A DNA stretch of 8,719 bases. Origin: Acidimicrobiaceae bacterium (lineage in GTDB: Bacteria > Actinomycetota > Acidimicrobiia > Acidimicrobiales > RAAP-2). The stretch spans positions 1 to 8,719 of the forward strand of contig PKWA01000154.1 of the NCBI GenBank assembly GCA_003131665.1, in the 5' to 3' direction. Shown piece by piece: positions 1-4,685 of the stretch; position 1 is the first letter of the stretch, and each line of letters opens with the position of its first letter. The notes under the pieces were generated by a model that saw nothing but the letters and a program-made list of their open reading frames with translations, ran no database searches and was not told the DNA's origin. The translations under genes and the position numbers were made by a program.

Positions 1-47
1 ACCTTGGGATTAAAAGTCCCCTACTCTACCTGCTGAGCTAGCGGCCC
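1..47 (-). tRNA. tRNA-Lys (anticodon UUU), 3' part outside the window
   Basis: Read on the minus strand, the segment begins GGGCCGC (acceptor 5' half) at 47, then T8, A9 and the D-stem GCTC/GAGT with loop AGCAGGTA. The anticodon arm GGGGA-CTTTTAA-TCCCA follows. U33 precedes the anticodon TTT at positions 14-12, so the tRNA reads AAA/AAG lysine codons. The D-stem closes with a G-T wobble, and the outermost anticodon-stem pair is a G-A mismatch (positions 21 and 5). The variable loop, T-arm and acceptor 3' half lie beyond the window. The 182 bases from 48 to 229 hold no gene that I can recognise. A minus-strand TAATGT at 100-95 might be the tRNA -10 element, but this is weak. Confidence 0.93.
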
Positions 48-217
48 AATGGATGATGAACTCGGCTGACCAAGACCATTACCACCGACTGGTCACATTA
101 CCCCAAGGACTCGTGAGGTACGAAGCGACATCAACGCGGCGACAAAGCGTGAACTCTTCAACTAGCGGATGACCCGGTCGAAGTTCGTTGGCGCGCCACC
201 ATCACGCTACGGACGTG

Positions 218-223
218 TAGATT
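218..223 (+). promoter_or_regulatory. Candidate -10 element (TAGATT) of a leaderless promoter for the DksA-like gene
   Basis: TAGATT lies 6 bases before the ATG at 230, so a transcript starting about 7 bases after the hexamer would begin at the A of the start codon. No Shine-Dalgarno precedes the ATG, which fits leaderless translation. The same spacing recurs before five other starts in the window. No clear -35 is visible at 17-18 bp spacing. Confidence 0.6.
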
Positions 224-229
224 TTCTGC

Positions 230-418
230 ATGACGGAGTTTACGAATGAGAGTGTGACCGCCATTGAGTCCACGCTGAACGACGTCGACCGGGCTCTCGA
301 GCGGTTGCGTTTAGGCACGTATCGGGCCTGCCAGGTCTGTTCGACGCCCATCGACGACGCCGACCTTGAGGTGAATCCTCTGTTGGCCAACTGCCGCGCG
401 CACCCCGAGCTGGCGTAA
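230..418 (+). CDS. Small DksA/TraR-type zinc-finger protein (62 aa)
   Basis: The 62-residue product has an N-terminal helix (about residues 5-28, ending in ALERLRLGTY) and a zinc-finger module. That module is C34-x2-C37, 17 residues, C55-x2-H58. The spacing matches the C4 zinc finger of DksA/TraR proteins, with the last Cys replaced by His. The GTYRACQVCSTPI stretch is the usual 'GTYG-C--C--PI' entry of that family. DksA/TraR proteins act in the RNA polymerase secondary channel. This one lacks the long coiled coil of full DksA and resembles the short TraR form, so a polymerase role is inferred and could be absent. The ATG at 230 fits the leaderless promoter at 218-223. It stands alone and ends just before a terminator shared with sodN. 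It could also be an uncharacterised small zinc-binding protein. Confidence 0.8.
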   Translation: MTEFTNESVTAIESTLNDVDRALERLRLGTYRACQVCSTPIDDADLEVNPLLANCRAHPELA

Positions 419-432
419 GCCGTAGAACGATA

Positions 433-460
433 AAACCCGGTGGCCGAAGCCACCGGGTTT
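433..460. terminator. Bidirectional rho-independent terminator between the DksA-like gene and sodN
   Basis: A perfect 12-bp stem pairs AAACCCGGTGGC (433-444) with GCCACCGGGTTT (449-460) around a 4-base loop. On the minus strand the loop reads TTCG closed by C-G, the very stable UUCG tetraloop. The stem ends in T's, followed by a further T and a T-poor tail on either strand. It begins 14 bases after the stop of the DksA-like gene and 17 bases beyond the sodN stop, so it can serve both convergent genes. Confidence 0.85.
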
Positions 461-477
461 CCGCATTTCTAGAGGGA

Positions 478-894
478 CTACTTCTTGGTAGCCCAGAAGA
501 TCTCGGCGATGTCGTCGATCTCTTTTAACAGCCGGTCCGCAATAATGACGTCGTTGCTCTTCTTCGCGTCGGCGGCGGTCTTGGTGGCCATCCAGAAGAG
601 GTCGTGCAAGTTCGGGAAGGCCTTGAGGTGCTCGACCTTGAAGTAGTCGGTCCAAAGGACCCAGAGGTGATGCTTCACGAGTTCGCAGCGCTCTTCTTTA
701 ATGAAGGTGGCGCGCACTTTGAAGTTCTCGTCGCTCGAGGCGTTGTACTTTTCCATGCAGCCCTTCACGGACTGGGCTTCGATGCGAGCTTGCGCCGGGT
801 CGTACACGCCACAGGGCAGGTCGCAGTGGGCCGAGACAACCAGGGGCGTCGTCGAAGCGTCTAAGAGGTCATTGAGGCGGGTGAGCAGGGTCAT
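478..894 (-). CDS. sodN: Nickel-containing superoxide dismutase precursor
   Basis: The product converts superoxide to oxygen and hydrogen peroxide with a nickel centre in a cytoplasmic homohexamer (family knowledge). The 138-residue precursor carries the diagnostic nickel-hook HCDLPCGVYDPAQ at residues 23-35. H23, C24 and C28 correspond to the mature His1, Cys2 and Cys6 nickel ligands, and Y31 to Tyr9. Residues 1-22 form a propeptide that must be removed to free the His23 amino group. The remaining 116 residues match the usual mature length of about 117. The rest is the expected four-helix-bundle type, with motifs such as KGCMEKYN and HHLWVLWTDYFK. The ATG at 894 has a Shine-Dalgarno GAAAGG 7 bases upstream. 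The maturation protease sodX lies divergently upstream. Confidence 0.97.
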   Translation of the reverse strand: MTLLTRLNDLLDASTTPLVVSAHCDLPCGVYDPAQARIEAQSVKGCMEKYNASSDENFKVRATFIKEERCELVKHHLWVLWTDYFKVEHLKAFPNLHDLFWMATKTAADAKKSNDVIIADRLLKEIDDIAEIFWATKK

Positions 895-901
895 GATGTT
901 G

Positions 902-907
902 CCTTTC
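902..907 (-). promoter_or_regulatory. Shine-Dalgarno of sodN (GAAAGG)
   Basis: On the minus strand GAAAGG ends 7 bases before the ATG at 894. This is one of few clear ribosome-binding sites in the window and shows that sodN mRNA has a 5' leader, unlike its divergent neighbour. Confidence 0.75.
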
Positions 908-929
908 GTTAAACGTTCAACCAGAGATG

Positions 930-958
930 ATCGTAGTGATTACATGAAGGCTAGTCAC
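930..958 (-). promoter_or_regulatory. Candidate sodN promoter
   Basis: On the minus strand TACGAT (935-930) could be a -10 element, with GTGACT (958-953) as a poor -35 at 17-bp spacing. Transcription from about 923 would give a leader of roughly 29 bases containing the GAAAGG site. The overlapping sequence GTAGTGATTAC (933-943) is nearly palindromic and could be an operator. This is pattern-based only. Confidence 0.35.
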
Positions 959-968
959 AGGGTTGGGA

Positions 969-974
969 TATCGT
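969..974 (+). promoter_or_regulatory. Candidate -10 element (TATCGT) of a leaderless sodX promoter
   Basis: TATCGT sits 6 bases before the GTG at 981, the same spacing as at 218, 1395, 3123, 3954 and 7552. It favours GTG 981 over the in-frame TTG at 963 as the sodX start, because the TTG would lie upstream of the predicted transcription start. Confidence 0.55.
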
Positions 975-980
975 TTCGCC

Positions 981-1286
981 GTGGCCCGGATCCTCGAGTT
1001 CTTCGTGCGGCGCGTGACCGTTGAGGGCTCTTCCATGGCGCCCACGTACCTGCCGGGTCAGCGCTTGACGGCGCTGCGGCGCTGGCGGCGTGTGCGAAAG
1101 GGCGACGTGGTGGTGGTACGTGACCCACGAAACCCCTCGCGCTGGCTCTTGAAGCGTTGCGTCGCCCGGATTGGATCACTTTTAGATCTGCGCGGCGACA
1201 ATGCAACCGCCTCGACCGACTCGCGTGATTTTGGCTTGGTGCGCGCCAGAGACGTCGCCTACATCGTGTTTTCACCTAGTCGTTAG
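981..1286 (+). CDS. sodX: Nickel superoxide dismutase maturation protease (S26-type signal peptidase family)
   Basis: This 101-residue protein is the expected peptidase that removes the SodN propeptide and exposes the nickel-binding His. It shows the S24/S26 peptidase boxes. EGSSMAPTYLPG (residues 15-26) carries the likely nucleophile S18, WLLKRCVARIG (55-65) carries the likely general base K58, and GDNATASTDSRDFG (72-85) is the conserved C-terminal box of signal peptidases. There is no convincing membrane segment, only a short ILEFF patch, so it is probably cytoplasmic like its substrate. Divergent pairing with sodN is the classic sodN-sodX arrangement and is the main reason for choosing SodX over a generic signal peptidase. 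Start GTG 981 is chosen from the leaderless -10 at 969-974. An in-frame TTG at 963 would add six residues. Confidence 0.9.
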   Translation: MARILEFFVRRVTVEGSSMAPTYLPGQRLTALRRWRRVRKGDVVVVRDPRNPSRWLLKRCVARIGSLLDLRGDNATASTDSRDFGLVRARDVAYIVFSPSR

Positions 1287-1296
1287 CGAGACCGTG

Positions 1297-1310
1297 CCCT
1301 ATTAATAGGG
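1297..1310. repeat. Perfect 14-bp palindrome (possible operator)
   Basis: CCCTATTAATAGGG is an exact palindrome. Two further flanking pairs (1294/1313 and 1295/1312) match after one mismatch at 1296/1311. It lies 11 bases after the sodX stop and about 97 bases before mshA-like. It has no T-run after it, so it does not look like an intrinsic terminator. Its AT-rich core stands out in a GC-rich region, as a dimeric regulator's operator would. The regulator is unknown. Confidence 0.45.
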
Positions 1311-1328
1311 TACGAACCGCGCTCACTC

Positions 1329-1390
1329 AAAGGAGACTCAATTTCCTGGTGGCGGCCGAGATAGACGCTCGGATCCCAGGGAAACCGTGA
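1329..1390 (+). other. Orphan Shine-Dalgarno with a 13-codon mini-ORF (speculative)
   Basis: AAAGGAG (1329-1335) is one of the strongest Shine-Dalgarno-like sequences in the window, yet no gene follows at normal distance. The nearest start is GTG at 1349, 13 bases on, which opens 13 codons (VAAEIDARIPGKP) and stops with TGA at 1388-1390. A TAGGGT at 1306-1311 could be its -10. The spacing is long and the ORF tiny, so chance is quite possible. Confidence 0.2.
1342..1384 (+). other. Imperfect stem-loop upstream of mshA-like
   Basis: TTTCCTGG (1342-1349) can pair with CCAGGGAAA (1376-1384) with one bulged G. Inside it CCGAG (1356-1360) pairs with CTCGG (1368-1372) around a 7-base loop. No T-run follows, so a terminator is unlikely. 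If RNA, it would be in a transcript reading from sodX or a local promoter, because the mshA-like transcript is predicted to start at 1407. Confidence 0.3.
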
Positions 1391-1394
1391 CCGG

Positions 1395-1400
1395 TAGAAT
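1395..1400 (+). promoter_or_regulatory. Candidate -10 element (TAGAAT) of a leaderless mshA promoter
   Basis: TAGAAT is close to consensus TATAAT and ends 6 bases before GTG 1407, placing the transcript start on the start codon. No Shine-Dalgarno lies directly upstream of the GTG. A matching -35 is not evident. Confidence 0.65.
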
Positions 1401-1406
1401 TCGGTC

Positions 1407-2624
1407 GTGGCCCGCCTCGCCGTTCTCTCATATCACACTTCGCCCCTGGCTCAGCCCGGCACGGGCGACGGCGGGGGGATGAACGTCTACGTTCGCGAAC
1501 TCTCGAGCGCATTGGCTCGCCTCGGCCACGACGTCGACGTCTACACCCGGCGCGACAACACCCACGTGCGTGACGTCGAGTTCGTCGAACCAGGTTTTCG
1601 AGTCCACTACGTCACGGCCGGACCGGCTACTGCCTTGCACCGCGACGACTTGGCCGACTACGTGGGCGAGTTCACCGACACCGTCAAGACCCTCTTTCGC
1701 TGCTCGGGTTCGCCCGACGCGATTCACGCCAACTACTGGTTGAGCGGCCTCGTCGGGCACCGGCTCAAGCACGAGTTGAACATCCCCCTCATCATGACCT
1801 TTCACACCCTGGAACGAGTGAAGGCCGATACCTTCGAGGCCGAATCGGACGATCGCGCCTTTCAAGAAGCGGCGATCGTCGCCTGCGCCGACGCGGTGCT
1901 CGCGAGCTGTGACGTCGAGGCCGCCCAGTTCGTTCGTCTCTACAACGCCGAGCCCTCTCGGGTGCACGTGGTACCCCTCGGTGTCGAGCACGCCTTCTTC
2001 TCGCCGGGCTATCGCCCTCAGGCCCGTCGGGCCCTAGGACTCGATAGTGACGCGGCCATGCTCTTGTTTGCGGGGCGTCTCCAAGAGCTCAAGGGCGCCG
2101 ATCTCGCGCTCGAGACGTTGATTGAGTTGCGCCGACGGGGCCGTCACGCCACGCTCGCCATTGTGGGCGGACCATCAGGGCCCGACGGCGCGGCCGTGCT
2201 GAGACGACTGCACCGGCGCGTCGCCGAAGCGGGCGTTATCAACCAGGTGACTTTTGTCGCGCCCCAGGCCCACCAACTGCTCTCGTCGTGGATGCGCGCC
2301 GCCGACGTCACGCTGGTGCCCTCACACGCCGAGAGTTTTGGACTGGTGGCCCTCGAGTCCTCGGCCTGCGGCACGCCGGTGGTGGCGAGCGACGTCGGAG
2401 GGTTGACGACGCTCATCGAGCAAGGCGTCACGGGCTTTCTCGTCGCCGAGCGTGACGCCGTTCACTGGGCCGACGTCGTCGAGCTCGCTCTCGACGCCGA
2501 GAGCGCCCTGGCCCTTTCGAATGCCGCCGTACTACGGGCCCGTCAATACACCTGGCGGCGTGCGGCGGAGTCACTGGCGGCACTGCTCGATCAGCTCGCC
2601 TCCGAGAGCCTCGTTCGCTGCTAA
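1407..2624 (+). CDS. mshA: GT4-family glycosyltransferase, probable MshA (mycothiol pathway)
   Basis: MshA transfers N-acetylglucosamine from UDP-GlcNAc to inositol 3-phosphate, the first step of mycothiol synthesis. The 405-residue product has the two-Rossmann GT-B plan of GT4 enzymes. The N-terminal glycine-rich acceptor loop GTGDGGGMNVYVREL (residues 18-32) and HANYWLSG (107-114) are as in MshA. The C-terminal half carries GRLQELKG (R224 and K229, expected to bind the nucleotide phosphates). It also has the E-x7-E motif at E309/E317 within HAESFGLVALESSACGTPVV. It is somewhat shorter than mycobacterial MshA (about 480). The following YbjN-domain gene is also MshA's neighbour in Mycobacterium. 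GTG 1407 is fixed by the leaderless -10 just upstream. The GT4 assignment is firm. MshA could instead be a related sucrose- or trehalose-type GT4 enzyme, since no other mycothiol gene is visible here. Confidence 0.78.
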   Translation: MARLAVLSYHTSPLAQPGTGDGGGMNVYVRELSSALARLGHDVDVYTRRDNTHVRDVEFVEPGFRVHYVTAGPATALHRDDLADYVGEFTDTVKTLFRCSGSPDAIHANYWLSGLVGHRLKHELNIPLIMTFHTLERVKADTFEAESDDRAFQEAAIVACADAVLASCDVEAAQFVRLYNAEPSRVHVVPLGVEHAFFSPGYRPQARRALGLDSDAAMLLFAGRLQELKGADLALETLIELRRRGRHATLAIVGGPSGPDGAAVLRRLHRRVAEAGVINQVTFVAPQAHQLLSSWMRAADVTLVPSHAESFGLVALESSACGTPVVASDVGGLTTLIEQGVTGFLVAERDAVHWADVVELALDAESALALSNAAVLRARQYTWRRAAESLAALLDQLASESLVRC

Positions 2625-3113
2625 GTGACGCGCGCACCACTCGGCGACGCGAACGCCGCCACGCAACTTAATGCGACACTGCAGCGTTGGGCCCAGTTAT
2701 GGCACGCCAGTTCTTTCGTCGGTGAGATCGAGCACCAGCCCTTACCCGACGACAAGGGCCACTATCACTGGTTAATTCGCTTAAAGGGTGAAGAGAAAGA
2801 CGTCATCACGCTGTGGCTCTCGCTGCGCCAGCGAAGCGTGCACGTCGAAACCGAACTAATGCCCGCTCCCGAAGAGCGACGCGAAGAGCTCTACCGGTAC
2901 TTGTTGGTGAAGAACCACGAACTACGTGAGTTGCATCTCGCGATCGGCCCCGAAGAGGGGATCTACCTCGTCACCCAGATTCCCATTCAAGAGCTCACCG
3001 TCGAGCGACTCGATGAACTCGTCGGCGCGACGGTGACCTACGTCGATGAGATCTTTCCAACCGCCATGACGATGGGACTGGGCTCGGTGTACCGGCGCAG
3101 AAAGAGTCGCTGA
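2625..3113 (+). CDS. YbjN-domain protein
   Basis: The 162-residue product resembles the YbjN domain family of actinobacteria. It has an N-terminal helix with a conserved Trp (RWAQLWH), an alternating strand core (HYHWLIRLKGEEKDVITLWL, then VHVETELMPAPEE) and helix RREELYRYLLVKNHEL. It continues with strand EEGIYLVTQIPI and a final helix region (ELTVERLDELVGATVTYVDE). The fold is related to type III secretion chaperones, but the biochemical role is unknown. GTG 2625 begins immediately after the TAA of the mshA-like gene with no Shine-Dalgarno, so translation is probably coupled and the two form one transcription unit. The mshA-YbjN pairing is widespread in actinobacteria, which supports both calls. 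There is no signal peptide or membrane segment. Confidence 0.82.
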   Translation: MTRAPLGDANAATQLNATLQRWAQLWHASSFVGEIEHQPLPDDKGHYHWLIRLKGEEKDVITLWLSLRQRSVHVETELMPAPEERREELYRYLLVKNHELRELHLAIGPEEGIYLVTQIPIQELTVERLDELVGATVTYVDEIFPTAMTMGLGSVYRRRKSR

Positions 3114-3122
3114 ATCGTCTTG

Positions 3123-3128
3123 TAGCGT
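3123..3128 (+). promoter_or_regulatory. Candidate -10 element (TAGCGT) of a leaderless proC promoter
   Basis: TAGCGT begins 9 bases after the ybjN-like stop and ends 6 bases before GTG 3135. No Shine-Dalgarno is present. It repeats the geometry and the exact hexamer seen before rex (3954-3959). Confidence 0.5.
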
Positions 3129-3134
3129 TGGGAC

Positions 3135-3941
3135 GTGGCTTTTACCCTCATCATCGTTGGCGGCGGACACATGGGTGGCGCCCTGGCCGAGGGACTCATC
3201 AAGGCGACGTGGTGCACAGCGAGTGAACTCTGCGTCGTCGAGAGTTCACTCGATCAGCGCGGCGCCTTAGAGGTGCGACTGCCGGGCGTCAGTATCCTCT
3301 CGGCCATTGATCCCAACGAGGTCGACACCAAGACGGGCGCCGTGCTTTGCGTCAAGCCTGACCACGCCGAGAACGCGGCTCGCTCCGTCGGCGCTACGGG
3401 TGTGACACGCGTGCTCTCGATCGTCGCGGGTATGTCCACGGCTCGCTTGGAAGCGGTCTTTCCCGGGCCCGTCGCCGTCATTCGTTCGATGCCGAATATG
3501 CCGGTGCTGGCCGGTAAGGGCGCGAGCGCCATCGCCGGGGGATCGAACGTGACGAGTGAGGACCTGAACTGGGCTCAGTCGATTCTTGGCGCCGTGGGCG
3601 TCGTCGTGCGAGTCCCCGAGCGCAACCTCGACGTGGTGACGGGGCTCTCGGGATCGATGCCCGCGTACCTCTATCTCGTGATCGAGGCCCTCATTGAAGC
3701 TGGCGTGCACCAGGGACTCTCACGCGAAGTGTCGCGCGAACTCGTGGTCGCGACGTTCGAAGGCTCCGCGGCGTTGTTGAGTGAGACGGGTAAGTCGCCC
3801 GAAGAGTTGCGCGCCCAGGTGACCTCACCGGGAGGTACCACGGCGGCGGGACTTCGGGTGCTGGAGAATCACGCCGTTCGCGCCGCGTTCTTAGACGCCG
3901 TCGCCGCCGCGGCCGAGCGCAGCCGACAATTGGGACGCTAG
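3135..3941 (+). CDS. proC: Pyrroline-5-carboxylate reductase
   Basis: ProC reduces pyrroline-5-carboxylate to L-proline with NAD(P)H, the last step of proline synthesis, in the cytoplasm. The 268-residue length is typical. An N-terminal Rossmann fold begins LIIVGGGHMGGALAEGL (dinucleotide loop G9-G14). SMPNMPVLAGKGASAI corresponds to the family's RxMPNxP segment. The all-alpha C-terminal domain has TGLSGSMPAYLYLVIEAL, and the diagnostic signature SPGGTTAAGL starts at S231. A Met replaces the common Gly in 'SGSGPAY'; I cannot say whether that matters. GTG 3135 is chosen for the fit of the Rossmann start and the -10 at 3123-3128. proC also lies between mshA and the hem genes in mycobacteria, so the order is an actinobacterial trait. 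Confidence 0.96.
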   Translation: MAFTLIIVGGGHMGGALAEGLIKATWCTASELCVVESSLDQRGALEVRLPGVSILSAIDPNEVDTKTGAVLCVKPDHAENAARSVGATGVTRVLSIVAGMSTARLEAVFPGPVAVIRSMPNMPVLAGKGASAIAGGSNVTSEDLNWAQSILGAVGVVVRVPERNLDVVTGLSGSMPAYLYLVIEALIEAGVHQGLSREVSRELVVATFEGSAALLSETGKSPEELRAQVTSPGGTTAAGLRVLENHAVRAAFLDAVAAAAERSRQLGR

Positions 3942-3959
3942 GGATACCTCAAGTAGCGT
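3930..3959 (+). promoter_or_regulatory. Candidate rex promoter (-35 TTGGGA, -10 TAGCGT), leaderless
   Basis: TAGCGT (3954-3959) ends 6 bases before ATG 3966. TTGGGA (3930-3935), inside the end of proC, lies 18 bp upstream and is the best -35 match among the six leaderless starts. No inverted TGTGAA/TTCACA Rex operator is seen here. Confidence 0.55.
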
Positions 3960-3965
3960 TGCAGC

Positions 3966-4661
3966 ATGGCGACGCCGCGACTTCGCTCGAAAAAACTGTC
4001 CGAGCCCACTATCGCGCGCTTGCCCGTCTATCAGCGAATCGCCGAGGGCTGGTCGCACCGGGGCGAGAAGCGCATCGACTCCCAGCAGATCGGCGAGTTG
4101 GCGGGAGTGACGGCGACGACCGTGCGCCGTGATCTCGCGGGACTGGGGTCCTTTGGCACCCGGGGCGCGGGCTACGACGTGGGCGTACTTACTGAACGCA
4201 TCGCCGAAGCGTTGGGACACGACCGTCACTATGACGTCGTCGTCGTCGGCATTGGCAACCTGGGCCGGGCCCTCGTGAACTCCTCGAACTTCTTAATTCG
4301 AGGGGCTCGACTGGTGGCCCTCTATGACAACGATCCCTCGGTGATCGGCCACGAGGTGGCGGGCCACGTGGTTCGCGACCTGAACGATCCGATTCCCTTC
4401 GCCACGGTGGGCGTCATCTGTACTCCGGCGAGCGCGGCCCAAGGTGTCGCCGACCGGTTGGTCGATGCGGAGATTCACGCGATACTCAACTTCGCGCCCC
4501 AAGTCGTCTCGGTGCCGCTCGGCACCGCCGTGCACTACGTGGACTTTTCCATTGAGCTGCAGATCTTGATGTACCACCTCAATAACGGCACCGGTCCTCT
4601 CGGCGGGGGCGTCCTGCATTCGCTCGGCATCGCGGGTTCCAACGCCCTTCGAGGGCCGTAG
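3966..4661 (+). CDS. rex: Redox-sensing transcriptional repressor Rex
   Basis: Rex represses respiration and related genes when NAD+ is high and leaves DNA when NADH rises. The 231-residue product has both domains. The N-terminal winged helix (about residues 10-85) includes SEPTIARLPVYQRI and the recognition region RRDLAGLGSFGTRGAGYDV, close to the family pattern RKDLSxFGxFGxRGxGY. The Rossmann domain follows, with VVGIGNLGRAL (G95, G97, G100) and the strand ALYDNDPSVIG, whose Asp suits NADH. The last helix (about residues 193-215) is the domain-swap segment expected of Rex dimers. It sits directly before hemA-hemC-hemD, as in the Streptomyces rex-hemACD operon, although I see no Rex operator near the gene. 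ATG 3966 is supported by the -10 at 3954-3959. Confidence 0.95.
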   Translation: MATPRLRSKKLSEPTIARLPVYQRIAEGWSHRGEKRIDSQQIGELAGVTATTVRRDLAGLGSFGTRGAGYDVGVLTERIAEALGHDRHYDVVVVGIGNLGRALVNSSNFLIRGARLVALYDNDPSVIGHEVAGHVVRDLNDPIPFATVGVICTPASAAQGVADRLVDAEIHAILNFAPQVVSVPLGTAVHYVDFSIELQILMYHLNNGTGPLGGGVLHSLGIAGSNALRGP

Positions 4662-4681
4662 CATGACGAGGACCTCGGAGG
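4659..4681 (+). promoter_or_regulatory. hemA Shine-Dalgarno, with a possible -10 on the rex stop codon
   Basis: GGAGG (4677-4681) lies 4 bases before GTG 4686 and is a strong ribosome-binding site. TAGCAT (4659-4664), whose first three bases are the rex stop codon, resembles the window's other -10 hexamers. It would give a transcript from about 4671 with a 15-base leader. The Shine-Dalgarno is well supported; the promoter is only a possibility. Confidence 0.5.
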
Positions 4682-4685
4682 CGCA

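Noticed and set aside
701..1024. Plus-strand open frame crossing sodN and the sodN-sodX gap
   Set aside because: It is antisense to sodN and overlaps the sodX start in another frame; both real genes have strong family signatures.
1297..1310. Palindrome as a sodX terminator
   Set aside because: No T-run follows on either strand and the stem core is AT-rich with no real loop, so an operator is more plausible.
1428..1991. Minus-strand open frame (187 codons) opposite mshA-like
   Set aside because: Low-complexity Val/Gly/Asp composition, no recognisable domain, and complete overlap with a conserved gene on the other strand.
3267..3710. Minus-strand open frame (147 codons) opposite proC
   Set aside because: His/Arg/Asp-rich shadow translation with no domain, opposite highly conserved ProC motifs.
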